Below, in pieces: positions 56,101 to 64,000 of a stretch of 64,000 nucleotides of DNA (the stretch's first letter is position 1; each line of letters opens with the position of its first letter). The notes under the pieces were generated by a model, which was not told the origin of the DNA, did no database searches, and worked only from the letters and a program-made list of their open reading frames with translations. The position numbers were made by a program, and so were the translations under genes. The DNA is from Dryocosmus kuriphilus (Eukaryota > Arthropoda > Insecta > Hymenoptera > Cynipidae): the NCBI GenBank assembly GCA_038277395.1, contig CM076194.1, forward strand, positions 112,805,417-112,869,416. The letters run 5' to 3'.

Positions 56101-57801
56101 ATATACCTATAGTCTTTCTCTACACTTGCCCCTGAACCTCACGTTAATAACGGCGAGCTCCCTGGAGCAGTTTTCAGCCACAAATATTGCATCCATACCC
56201 TTGACGGCTATGCATGCCCTTGGTACTTTTTCGCTTGGTCCCTTATGTAAGGAGCCACATCCTCCTCAGCCCCTAATCCTCTCCCTGTATAACCAGGGTT
56301 CATGGATTAGGGCTACCCCTGTCTGCACCACTGCCATGCGCCTGACTAGGTTTGCCGAAGCGCCTTTGCTGTGGTGCAAATGTATCTGCATCATGGAGAT
56401 TCCCGTCTCAGCCATTTATCGACTAAGCGGGGGCATCTCCGAGCGCTTTTGGTCCCTCTGCGTGCGTGGCCCTGACGCATCACCCGGAAGGAGACTTTAC
56501 CATCCCCTAAATGGGGCCGTTATTCTAAAGTCGTAAGGGCCCTGTTCGTCCCCGTCGGCTTACTTGCTTTTCTATCAGGGTATACTCTCTAGGAGTTTGC
56601 TTGAAGGGTAGGGTTTTGAACCTCAGGCGCCCCAGAACGATCGCCGGATCCTCGGGGTACCGAGGTTCAACACGGTCGCCCTTTGTTACCTTTAGAGGCA
56701 CTACCCCGTTCAGTCCCTCCTTGAGCCTAAACGTTGGCGTCCTCTCTTCTAGCCAATCCCTCGACCAGGTGTCGGCGGCCTGCGTCACGATGCCTTCCAA
56801 CCTGAGGAAGATGTCCTTGAATCTGCGGTCACGTCCGTCGCGGGGTAACGTGTCAGTCTCTTTCGAGATTTCCTCCCTCAGCTTACCCAACCCCAATGGG
56901 GTTAGGCATGCCTCAGGATAACCTGATCATACGACAACCATCACCAGGGCATTGTTGAGCATCTGTGCAAAGGTCAGATCAAAGTTCCAGAGTCTTAGAC
57001 CTTTTTGCCTCCCTGTTCGGGGTAGTGTCCTTGGAGCCCTTTTTCCTCTTACTCACATGACGAGCAAGAGGCATGAGAGAATGACGGTCCAGATGAAGTT
57101 TATTGTTCAAAGACTCTTTGTGAGAAGCCTTGGCTGCTCGCTAATAGCCGCGCCAAGCGTGCTTTCCATTTTTGAGCACCGGAGCGATTCTTCCTCTTAA
57201 CTGAGATCCCGGTCATTTTTTCTTGAAACGCTGTGACTTTGTCGTCAACCTGGGTTTTGTTCTCCATCGCTATTTAGGAGACGACCTCTTTGGAGCCCCT
57301 GAGAAGGTCCCCTACTTTTATTGCTTGTGTATTCTATGTTTGACATATTGGTCCCACGAGAAGCAGGGGAATTAAAAAGGCTGCTCCCTGCAGAGCCCCG
57401 CTTACACGGAGAGGATCTAAATACTAAGAGATTCGACCTGGTATCCCTAAATCTCCGTTCCGACACCTCCTTTAAAGCCCGCCATGCCTGTCTCGATTGA
57501 GAGGGCAAGCCGGAGTGTTCAAGGATTTGGTAACCCTGGTGCTATTCAGCCTTCGACACGGCGATCACATCTTAGCTTGGGAGTATGAAGACTCGCTCCC
57601 CCAGAAATCCAGGAGGGTTTGCCACTACCCCCTGGAAGGATCGCTTCTTGGTCAGGGTTCCGCAGACCAGAGACCCCCAGTTCCCTAGAGCAGCCGTATC
57701 TCGCGATACATTTCCTCTGGTTCACCTACTCTAGGTTGCTCGTCCGAGTAGACACCTAAGCCCTCCCGCCAACTACAGGGGCATGTGATCCCCAGGGAGG
57801 A
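53117..57801 (-). mobile_element. LINE with RNase H (LOA/I-like), inserted in the Jockey
   Basis: The 14-bp target duplication attgttgatctagt (53103-53116 and 57802-57815) is exact. The 3' tail on the minus strand is a short ACTA repeat (TGACTAACTAACTA). Base composition is markedly GC-richer than the flanks. The length of 4685 bases and presence of early ORF parts suggest a nearly full-length insertion. Confidence 0.9.
53140..57508 (-). pseudogene. LINE ORFs: endonuclease, reverse transcriptase, RNase H; many breaks
   Basis: Minus-strand order: a basic N-terminal region (57245-57508); a segment at 56525-56896 (FKDIFLRLEGIVTQAADTWS); endonuclease parts near 56250-56440 (MAVVQTGVALIHEPWLY) and 55675-55902 (WRVSEVESLSDDKY); reverse transcriptase at 54701-55117 (QKGQQAFQAGCSVETALHAA, VGIFLDIECAFSNT) with a G-run expansion breaking the next block; motif C at 54315-54572 (GIYVDDFVTII); SVKYLGVILHSKLNWAKHLE (54078-54311); and RNase H at 53742-54017 (EIWYTDGSKGEGGTG) running to VPGYKGIKGNDKADQLEKNG. 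A CRKCGRDDDTFLHVLC zinc knuckle lies near 53365-53412. Frameshifts and stops are numerous. Confidence 0.8.
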
Positions 57802-58870
57802 ATTGTTGATCTAGTCGTCATTAAAAACATAACAAATCTGCAAGCAATTGAAACCCTTGACGAATTGCCTGCAGATCACCAACCTGTCTTTATTCTTTTT
57901 ACTGATGCGATGTTCACATAAATAAGGAAACTCCCTGCCGTCCTAGTTTCCTAAATTATAAAAAAAACTGGTTGGGGAAAAATTAAAGAACTAATTAATG
58001 CTCGGCTTATAATAAATTCTGAAATTAATAGAACTGAATTAATAGACAAAAATGTAACTGAACTTACTAGCATAATAAATAATACTATTATTAATATTAT
58101 TCTTACTCAAACAATACCTGAACTTAGAAAAAACTTCCCTGAAAATGTAACACAACAAATTAAGAACAGAACTCCACTAAGAAAAATCTTGCAAAAAACT
58201 AGAAATTCCTACTTAAAATCCTTTGCTGGTCAAGCAAACAGAAAAACTAAAGAAAAAATAACTGAACATGAAAATCATAATTGAGGTGATAAACTTGCCT
58301 CACTTAAGACCACTGATAATTCTCTTTGGAAAATGGCCAAATCACTAAAAATATTAAATAAAAGACTCATACCTCCCCTAAAGATCTCAGAGAAAGTCTT
58401 ATTTAGTGATAAAGATAAAGCAGAAGCAATTGCAAATAATTTTGAAAAAGTACATAAATTAAACTGCGAACTTTGAGGAACGATAAAATTGAAATACAGT
58501 ATCGCAAAATTGATCAAACTAAAATGAATCTAGACGAAATTAAATTAGCTACACCAAAAGAAATGAAGAAAGCCACCTGTAAACCAAAAGCAAAAAAGCT
58601 CCTGGCTTGGATGGCATACAGAATATAATACTTAAATATCTTCCTAAAAAGCAATAGTACAAATAACATACATATTTAACGCATACTTGAAGCAAGGCTA
58701 CTTCCCAGCAAACTGGAAGAAAGCAAAAGTACTACCTATATACAAATCAGGGAAAGACAAAACCTCTCCATAAAGCTACAGACCTATCAATTTATTACCT
58801 ACCCTAAGTAAAATCTTTGAAACAATAATACTAAACAGACTACATGATCAAGAAAAAATTCATAATTAAC

Positions 58871-59499
58871 CCAACACTATTTTGTGTAGAAGAGACAATG
58901 GGAAAAATATTTAAAAATTCACGAAGGTCCTTGAACCATTTGTGAACAAATTTCCGTTCACAAATTTGAAAAATATTAATAACTTTTGGTTTAAATTACA
59001 AAAATATACAATCATACTATTGTCCGTTCTAATTAAGATATCGAACCGATTCAAGTTCCGTACGGTCACGAAAAAGCTCTGTAATTATTTACAATTTCCA
59101 GAAAATATGAGACTGTTTTTTTCTTGTTGCAAAACGCAATCTTTAGAGACAGTTTTCTCCATTGGAAAAAAAGTGTCAAGAACCAGCGGGGTGCCTGTTT
59201 TTACTGCAGATGGCTCGCCTACTTTTGAGCATATGCTTCTGAAAATCCTGTGAAAAGTAACGTATCCTTTGAACTTATTTCCCGAGGTTCGTATTGCACA
59301 ATGAAAAAATTGGTTAAATTAATAATTTGTAACTTATCTTATTTTTATATAATAGGTTTTTAATGTTTTGTAGTTATATAATTTTATATTATAATAATTA
59401 ATAATTAAGTTAATAAAATAATTATTATAATAATTATATAATGATAGTCGTAGTCCAGAGTTTTTTGGCCAATTGGGGGTAAATAATAACGCGTCAGTT
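58871..59499. other. Unassigned, with one unrecognised ORF
   Basis: An open frame at 58942-59253 (103 codons, NENMRL-like centre, CCKTQSLETVFSIGKKVS, end FEHMLLKIL) has no similarity I recognise and no clear splice sites. It may be a transposon exon or chance. The stretch 59300-59450 is extremely AT-rich. Confidence 0.3.
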
Positions 59500-60052
59500 A
59501 ATTGTGCGACGTTTCGCCAGCTTGGTTCGCTGATCTCATCAGGCAAAAATTTTTTATTAAACACCAAAAATTAACATTAAAAATTTTTTTCTCACATCAC
59601 AAAGGTATTAAAAGTGACAATCAAATTAAAAAAATATTAATTACCAATATGGTCCAGACTTTTACGTTGATAAATTCAATGAGTCAAGCGCTGAATGGCA
59701 TAATAAATATTACATTGCGTAAAGACGATACAACTACGACTGAGCGAATCATGATAAATACAAGTAGCGTATAATATACTATGACTGCCTATGCGCGTGT
59801 GAATGAATAGGTATCAAAGAATCTGTATGTGTAAGTGAATGAGAAATTAAGAATTAAACTTGTGGAGAATAGGAAATTATCTAAAATTTAATGAGTGGAT
59901 CTCCTCTTTTTTATTTATACTATTCGGATTGCTCTTGATGTAAATCATCTCAGGAATTAAACGTTTTTTATAACTAGAATCAAAATCTAATATTTTAGCG
60001 TTATTCCAATCAAAATGGTTGCATTTATTCTGATGTATATTGATTACAGATT
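59500..60052 (-). pseudogene. Penelope-like element PLE-C, 3' fragment with hammerhead-like core
   Basis: On the minus strand 59875-60052 reads NKCNHFDWNNAKILDFDSS, YKKRLIPEMIYIKSNPN, SINKKEEIHSLNF, the C-terminus of a PLE protein after the GIY-YIG domain. Downstream, 59507-59540 contains CTGATGAG, a CAGC/GCTG helix and GAAACG in hammerhead order. The coding part is cut at 60052 by the palindrome-studded element. Confidence 0.6.
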
Positions 60053-60690
60053 CTTTTTACATTCTCATCAGAGAAGGTATTAGATTTATGTAAAGTTTGA
60101 CTCTCGCAATTTTCATCAAATCTCCACGTTTTGAGAGCCCCTGAGTGAGAAAAAAGGTTTTTTACGACGGTATCTGTCTGTCTGTGTTGTTGTCGTTGTC
60201 GTTGTCGTTGCCGTCGGCGTCTGTTACCGCGATAACATTTGAAAGAATCATCAGATTGGATTGCGCTTTGGAGCAATTCTTCAGGCTCCAAAAAAGAAAG
60301 GATGAGTTCGTTAACCAGCGGTTTTTGACCTATGGTTATGGTTTTATCCATCAAAAACAGTTTTCACAAAATAAAAAAATCCATTTTCCGGCTAAAATAT
60401 GCGAGACACAAAAAAACAGTAGAAAGTAACATTGTTCATCTCAGAAGAATCTACAAATTTTGTTTCAACTATTTTTTGATAGAATGCGTAGTTTTTGTTT
60501 TAATCGAGAAAACGTTATTAAAAATAAAAAATGCATATTTCCTGCCAAACTATGCAAGATACGAAAAAAATTATGATAAATAATGGTGTTCATCTCAAAA
60601 AGTTCTACAAATTTTCTCTCTATCATTTTTTTGAACAGACGCGTAGTTTTTGAGTTATGCGTAAAATATTTTATGAAATATTATCGACTA
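60053..60690 (+). mobile_element. Palindrome-studded element, right-truncated copy
   Basis: It starts TACATTCTCATCAGAGAAGG inside PLE-C coding sequence, continues through the triplet microsatellite (about 60178-60222), TTTTAATCGAGAAAACG and CCTGCCAAACTATGC modules. It stops near 60690 without the GC hairpin, shortly before an LTR. An open frame related to the recurring short ORF covers 60025-60354 on the minus strand, with its middle in a different frame (Arg/Gln-rich instead of Asp-rich). Confidence 0.7.
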
Positions 60691-60698
60691 ATATATAT

Positions 60699-60866
60699 TG
60701 TAGCGACGCTTATGACGTCGTCAAACCATATAAAGAGCCACTGGTCTCCTGACTGGCTCAGTATGTTATTCAGATCCTATCGCAACTCATTGTATTGATT
60801 TTGGTACTGGCTTGGCCAGAATAAAGTACTTTTTAAAAACAAAAAGTGTATAATTTAAAGACCACA
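60699..60866 (+). mobile_element. 168-bp LTR of a retrotransposon
   Basis: It begins TGTAGCGACGCTTATGACG and ends ACCACA, with a TATA-like CATATAAAGAG (about 60727) and an AATAAAGTA poly(A)-type signal (about 60823). It is followed by a primer-binding-site-like sequence. A second LTR was not found in the window, so it is probably the 5' LTR of a damaged or longer element. Confidence 0.5.
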
Positions 60867-60870
60867 TAAT

Positions 60871-60887
60871 TGGCGATCCTGAAAGGA
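60871..60887 (+). other. Primer binding site-like sequence
   Basis: TGGCGATCCTGAAAGGA lies 4 bases after the LTR end. The TGGCGA start is typical of insect LTR retrotransposon primer sites; I have not matched it to a particular tRNA. Confidence 0.45.
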
Positions 60888-61460
60888 TAATCCTCTGCAA
60901 GAAATCACTCCTAAAACTCTGGAAGGACTTTTCGGTAAAAAGAGGAACTCTGCAAGTCTTTGCTTCTAAGACCCTGAAGGATGACATCAAGCTAGGGTAG
61001 AACCTCGAGAAATATTCCAAGATAAACCTCAGAACAATAATCAACGCCTGAGACCCTGGAATGATTGTTGGAGGATATTCAAACTTTCTAAGACCCTGAA
61101 GATTTGGATACTGGATCTTTTGCCCTACAAGACCCGTAGCAGAAGAGACAGAGAGATCTGGAATTACAATAAGACGCCCACGAAGTTCCCTGAGACCCTG
61201 GAGATTTTCAAACCTGAAGCAGACGGACAACTAGAGGATTTCAAGAACTTCAAGAACTTCAAGAACTTCGAGAACTTCTATCTTCAAGATCACCCTGAGT
61301 AAATGAATAAACGATAAAAAGGAAATATAACTGTCAGTCTCCCTTGCTGTCTTTGTTAGGAGACGAAAGAAAACCGAAAATTTTTGTATATAAATTCAAG
61401 TAAGAAGGTTCTTCTTTCGGCGGAGCAAATCTTATTTTCTTTTGGGTTTATTTACTCATA
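60888..61460 (+). other. Putative internal region of the LTR element
   Basis: It contains repeated ACCCTGAAG/AAGACCC words, a tandem AAGAACTTC array (about 61238-61277), CAGTCTCCCTTG (61331) and GGCGGAGCAAA (61419). The last two recur at 62772 and 62836 beyond the Tc1, so the Tc1 sits between tandem-like untranslated blocks. No gag or pol motif was recognised. Confidence 0.35.
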
Positions 61461-62726
61461 CAGTCATTTCCACAAGAAAGAAGACGCGTTTTCTCGAAAA
61501 CTTTTAAAGATTTTTGTTCGTTTCTTTTTTGGCCTGACTTTACGTTTCAAGGGCAAGAGCGAAACCGCCGATTTGGTTCAGTCTCATTCGAAGTGTCGGA
61601 TATTGAACAAGTTTGCGCAATGAGTGCGGTATACGCTAAACGGTTCGAAGCTGTATTTTTGTGCAGCAATGCACACGGACCAAAACTTTCATACTCAGCT
61701 GCTGCTAAAGTGCTTAAAAAGTCTAAGTACTTCGTGCGAAAGTGGGTGGAACGCTATAGGGACACAAAAGCTGTTGACAATCTCCCAGGAAAAGGAGAAA
61801 CGCGAGCAACGTCCAGCAAGGAGGATAAGGGGATCATCGCACTATTCAAGCGCAACCCCACTCTACGGCTGCGCGAAACCAAGGCTAAGCTAGCGGAGAA
61901 AGGATTAGAAGTTAGTATAAACACCATAAGACGCAGATTAGCTGAGGCAAACATGCAGTACCGTAGCACGAGGCAGAAACCCCTGCTCTCAGAAGTGCAC
62001 ATGCAAAAACGGCTGTCATGGGCTATGGAAAATAATGATCGCGATTGGCCAAATGTGATTTTTTCCGACGAAGCATCCTTTTGGGCATGGGTTCCAATAA
62101 AACGTGCCTGGTCAGGCAAAGATGAGCGGTTCCTCCAGCGAACTGTTAAACACCCAGTAAAGATCCATGTTTGGGGATGCTTCTCACAGCGCGGTTTTGG
62201 CTGTTTAGAGCTGTTCACTGAGAACCTGAACGCGGAAAAAATGGTCAAAATCTACATGGATGGTCTTCTGAGATCTGCAGAAAAGATGTTTGGAGCTAAT
62301 AATGAGGTTTGGATCCTTCAAGAGGACAACGATCCCAAACATTGCAGTTGCCTCTGCAAGAACTGGAAAGCTGAAAATGGCGTCGTCACCTTGGCCTGGC
62401 CTTCACAATCTCCTGATGCCAATCCGATTGAAAATGTGTGGAGTGTCGTTAAGAGAAAACTTGCAGGAAAGCGTGTATTCACCCTCAAGCAGCTCTCTCG
62501 ACGAATTAGAGAGTGTGGCGCTCTCTATCTTTAGAATATGCTGAAAAATTAGTCGAGAGCATGCCCAGAAGATGCCAGGCCATTATCGAGAATAGTGGCG
62601 ATTGGACCATTTATTATGGTAAGTCCTCCCTAATTTTTAAAGCGTTTTTTCATGCCAAAAAAGAAAAATAAAGTTTTCTTTAAAACTTTTCGAGAAAACG
62701 CGTATTCTTTCTTGTGGAACAGACTG
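61461..62726 (+). mobile_element. Tc1-type transposon, 1266 bp
   Basis: The ends CAGTCATTTCCACAAGAAAG and the inverse CTTTCTTGTGGAACAGACTG sit inside TA duplications (61459-61460 and 62727-62728). Inverted similarity covers about 65 bases and includes ACGCGTTTTCTCGAAAA. The size is typical of Tc1 elements. Confidence 0.9.
61620..62671 (+). pseudogene. Tc1 transposase (DD34E), one frameshift
   Basis: ATG 61620 (MSAVYAKRFEAVFLCSN) is followed by an N-terminal paired-like helix-turn-helix (YSAAAKVLKKSKYFVRKWVE). Catalytic blocks are VIFSDEASFWAW, LQEDNDPKH and SPDANPIENVW; exactly 34 residues lie between the second Asp and the Glu, giving DD34E. Near 62510 one base is out of step: the first frame ends CGALYL-stop at 62534, while the shifted frame continues VWRSLSLEYAEKLVESMPRR and SGDWTIYYG to TAA 62669-62671. 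All catalytic residues are kept. An alternative GTG start at 61593 is less likely. Confidence 0.9.
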
Positions 62727-62728
62727 TA

Positions 62729-63429
62729 TTGAAAGGTAAAATAAATGATTTAATAGGTTGTGCGAGTATCAGTCTCCCTTGTCGACTGAGGAAGGGGACA
62801 GAGGTTAAATTGAGAAAAGCAATTTTCGTTTGAAATTTCACCTCTGGCGGAGCAAAGTCCATATATCTAAAGAATCATTGTGAACCTTAAGTCTCCATAC
62901 CCATACAAATCGTAAGGAGAAAAAAAGTCTCCACAAGACCAAGAAAAATGACGAAGCAAGCATTGCTTTCGCTGCTTTCGGTAATATTGGTAACTAACCT
63001 GAACAGTTTAAAGAAAAATTATTATAATAAAGTTTGTTACATTGCCCCTAAGTTCAAATTAAATTAAAAATTTGAAGCACTCAATTTTTTCTATTGCCTC
63101 TGAGTTCGAAGACACACCCGGAGTCCCTGAACTTCAAATCACGCAATTAACTAAATGCATTAAATGTATGAAGGAAGAAAGAACAAAGATTTTGAAACGT
63201 CAAGCGAGGACACAGAGACGGAAAATTCTCAACACGGTACATCTTGTACGTGAATAAATTTTTACGAGACAATAGAAAGTAATACATTCTTTCCTCATGC
63301 CCACCAAATTAAATTCATATATCCAAAGAAAATGGAAACATTAAAGAAAGCTTTATCTTTCGAGAAGCTGGACGATATAAGTCCAGAGGACTTGAAACGT
63401 CAATATTATGGAATGAAAGTGAAACTTAA
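62729..63429 (+). other. Remainder of the possible LTR element; short ORFs
   Basis: It holds second copies of CAGTCTCCCTTG and GGCGGAGCAAA, then a 61-codon frame at 63072-63257 (CIKCMKEERTKILKRQARTQ) and KKALSFEKLDDISPEDLKRQ (about 63330-63400). These could be remnants of a gag or other retroelement ORF, but I recognise no domain. Confidence 0.3.
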
Positions 63430-64000
63430 GGGGTAACACGACTCTAGGATTTTGAAAAAAATCGATTTTTTTTTTGCTTAAACGGTGCTTTAATATCATA
63501 AAAATATTGTGCACTTGGTTCTACAGTAAAAAACATTTTGAATGGGTCTGCCATCGGTTTTCCTGCAGCGCCTCGGACCGCCTGCTGAGCACGGTCAATC
63601 TCTCACGCGGCGCGTTTTATATAAATATATATTATATATTTCGTTGTGTTGAAGTGAATAACATAAGCAATATGAGTAATAAGACACCAGTGTGTAATGA
63701 AAGGAAATCGGAACATGGATGGCCAAGTGCATGGTGCAGGCATTGCAGATTAAAGGTAAACAAAAATTTCGTGGTGGTAACAGCTTGTAAAACTTTAAAC
63801 GCGATTTTCTCGAAATCACTTTTTTTAAACTTGCCGGACACTTTACTTCAAGACGGTTACACGTATCAGTCTGAAATTTGGACAGCAGTTTTACAATAGG
63901 ATTGTCCACGAAAGTACGTAGCCGTTTTTTTTATTATAAATTTTTTTTTTTATAACCAATTTATTGTTAATTTTTTTGGCTAAAAATCGACTTTCTTTCA
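63430..64000 (+). mobile_element. Edge of a further element, cut by the window end
   Basis: It begins GGGGTAACACGACTCTAGG followed by a T-rich TCGATTTTT block, like the end of a long-TIR DNA transposon. Inside, ATG 63672 opens MSNKTPVCNERKSEHGWPSA with CRHCRLK and a possible GTAAAC donor after it (63756); the frame reads on to TAG near 63897. The other end lies outside the window, so this is a weak call. Confidence 0.35.

Larger units (their letters stand above)
51011..58870 (+). mobile_element. Jockey-like LINE, split by another LINE and 3'-truncated
   Basis: A GC-rich leader (51011-51335) precedes ORF1 (51336-52471) and ORF2 (from 52523). ORF2 is interrupted at 53117-57801. Similarity ends near 58870 in the early reverse transcriptase domain. 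LINEs are normally truncated at the 5' end, so loss of the 3' end points to a later deletion. Confidence 0.8.
52523..58870 (+). pseudogene. Jockey ORF2 (endonuclease + RT start), interrupted
   Basis: The endonuclease begins LKIVHWNVSGLENKKHEIPM, DYDVDIFMVGETWFKNKS, with a stop at 52745 and a frame change near 52960. It runs to KARLSIVDLV at the insertion point. At 57816 it continues VIKNITNLQAIETLDELPAD and HQPVFI. Reverse transcriptase starts with IFNAYLKQGYFPANWKKAKV, LPIYKSGKDK and YRPINLLPTLSKIFE (about 58660-58835). Sequence after HDQEKIHN is unrelated, so the catalytic YADD region is gone. Confidence 0.75.

Overview
The window is AT-rich nuclear DNA from an animal, most likely an insect. 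Introns have GT-AG ends, one gene has a TATA box spaced 30 bases from an arthropod TCAGT initiator, and almost everything else is transposable elements of insect type (hAT, mariner, Tc1, Jockey, an RNase H-bearing LINE, Penelope-like elements, foldback MITEs). One LINE resembles the endonuclease-reverse transcriptase elements I know from ants and other Hymenoptera, so I lean to a hymenopteran with a large repeat-rich genome. That placement is inference from memory.

Layout. 0-9.3 kb: a decayed multicopy ORF, a decayed hAT, and a C2H2/SAM-domain transposon-like gene pair with largely open exons. 9.3-19.4 kb: repeats, including two copies of an old repeat (one split by a 4.2-kb hAT with near-identical 8-bp target duplications), a 1.1-kb palindrome-studded element, and MITEs. 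19.4-30.4 kb: the one convincing host gene, encoding a predicted secreted protein (signal peptide exon, two short phase-1 exons, then after a 9.9-kb intron a last exon with XYPPX and His-rich repeats). Its long intron holds several foldback elements and a hAT MITE. 30.5-33.2 kb: a composite palindrome-studded element and a TTAA-flanked foldback.

33.7-46.6 kb is a nested stack. A Penelope-like element (PLE-A) is split by a LINE (10-bp target duplication), which is itself split by a mariner (TA duplication) and patched with a 261-bp copy of DNA from 4.9 kb away. PLE-A is split again by a palindrome-studded element (7-bp duplication), and a less damaged PLE (PLE-B) lies downstream on the other strand. 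46.9-49.5 kb: a long-TIR DNA transposon of a family I cannot name. 49.8-51.0 kb: a 1.2-kb near-perfect hairpin. 51.0-58.9 kb: a Jockey-like LINE split by a 4.7-kb GC-richer LINE with RNase H (14-bp duplication). 59.5-64 kb: a PLE fragment, another palindrome-studded copy, an LTR with primer binding site, a Tc1 with one frameshift, and the edge of a further element.

The best candidates for something undescribed are the secreted repeat-protein gene and the palindrome-studded family. The latter is bounded by inverted ACATTCTCATC ends, makes a clean target duplication, and carries a recurring short acidic reading frame.
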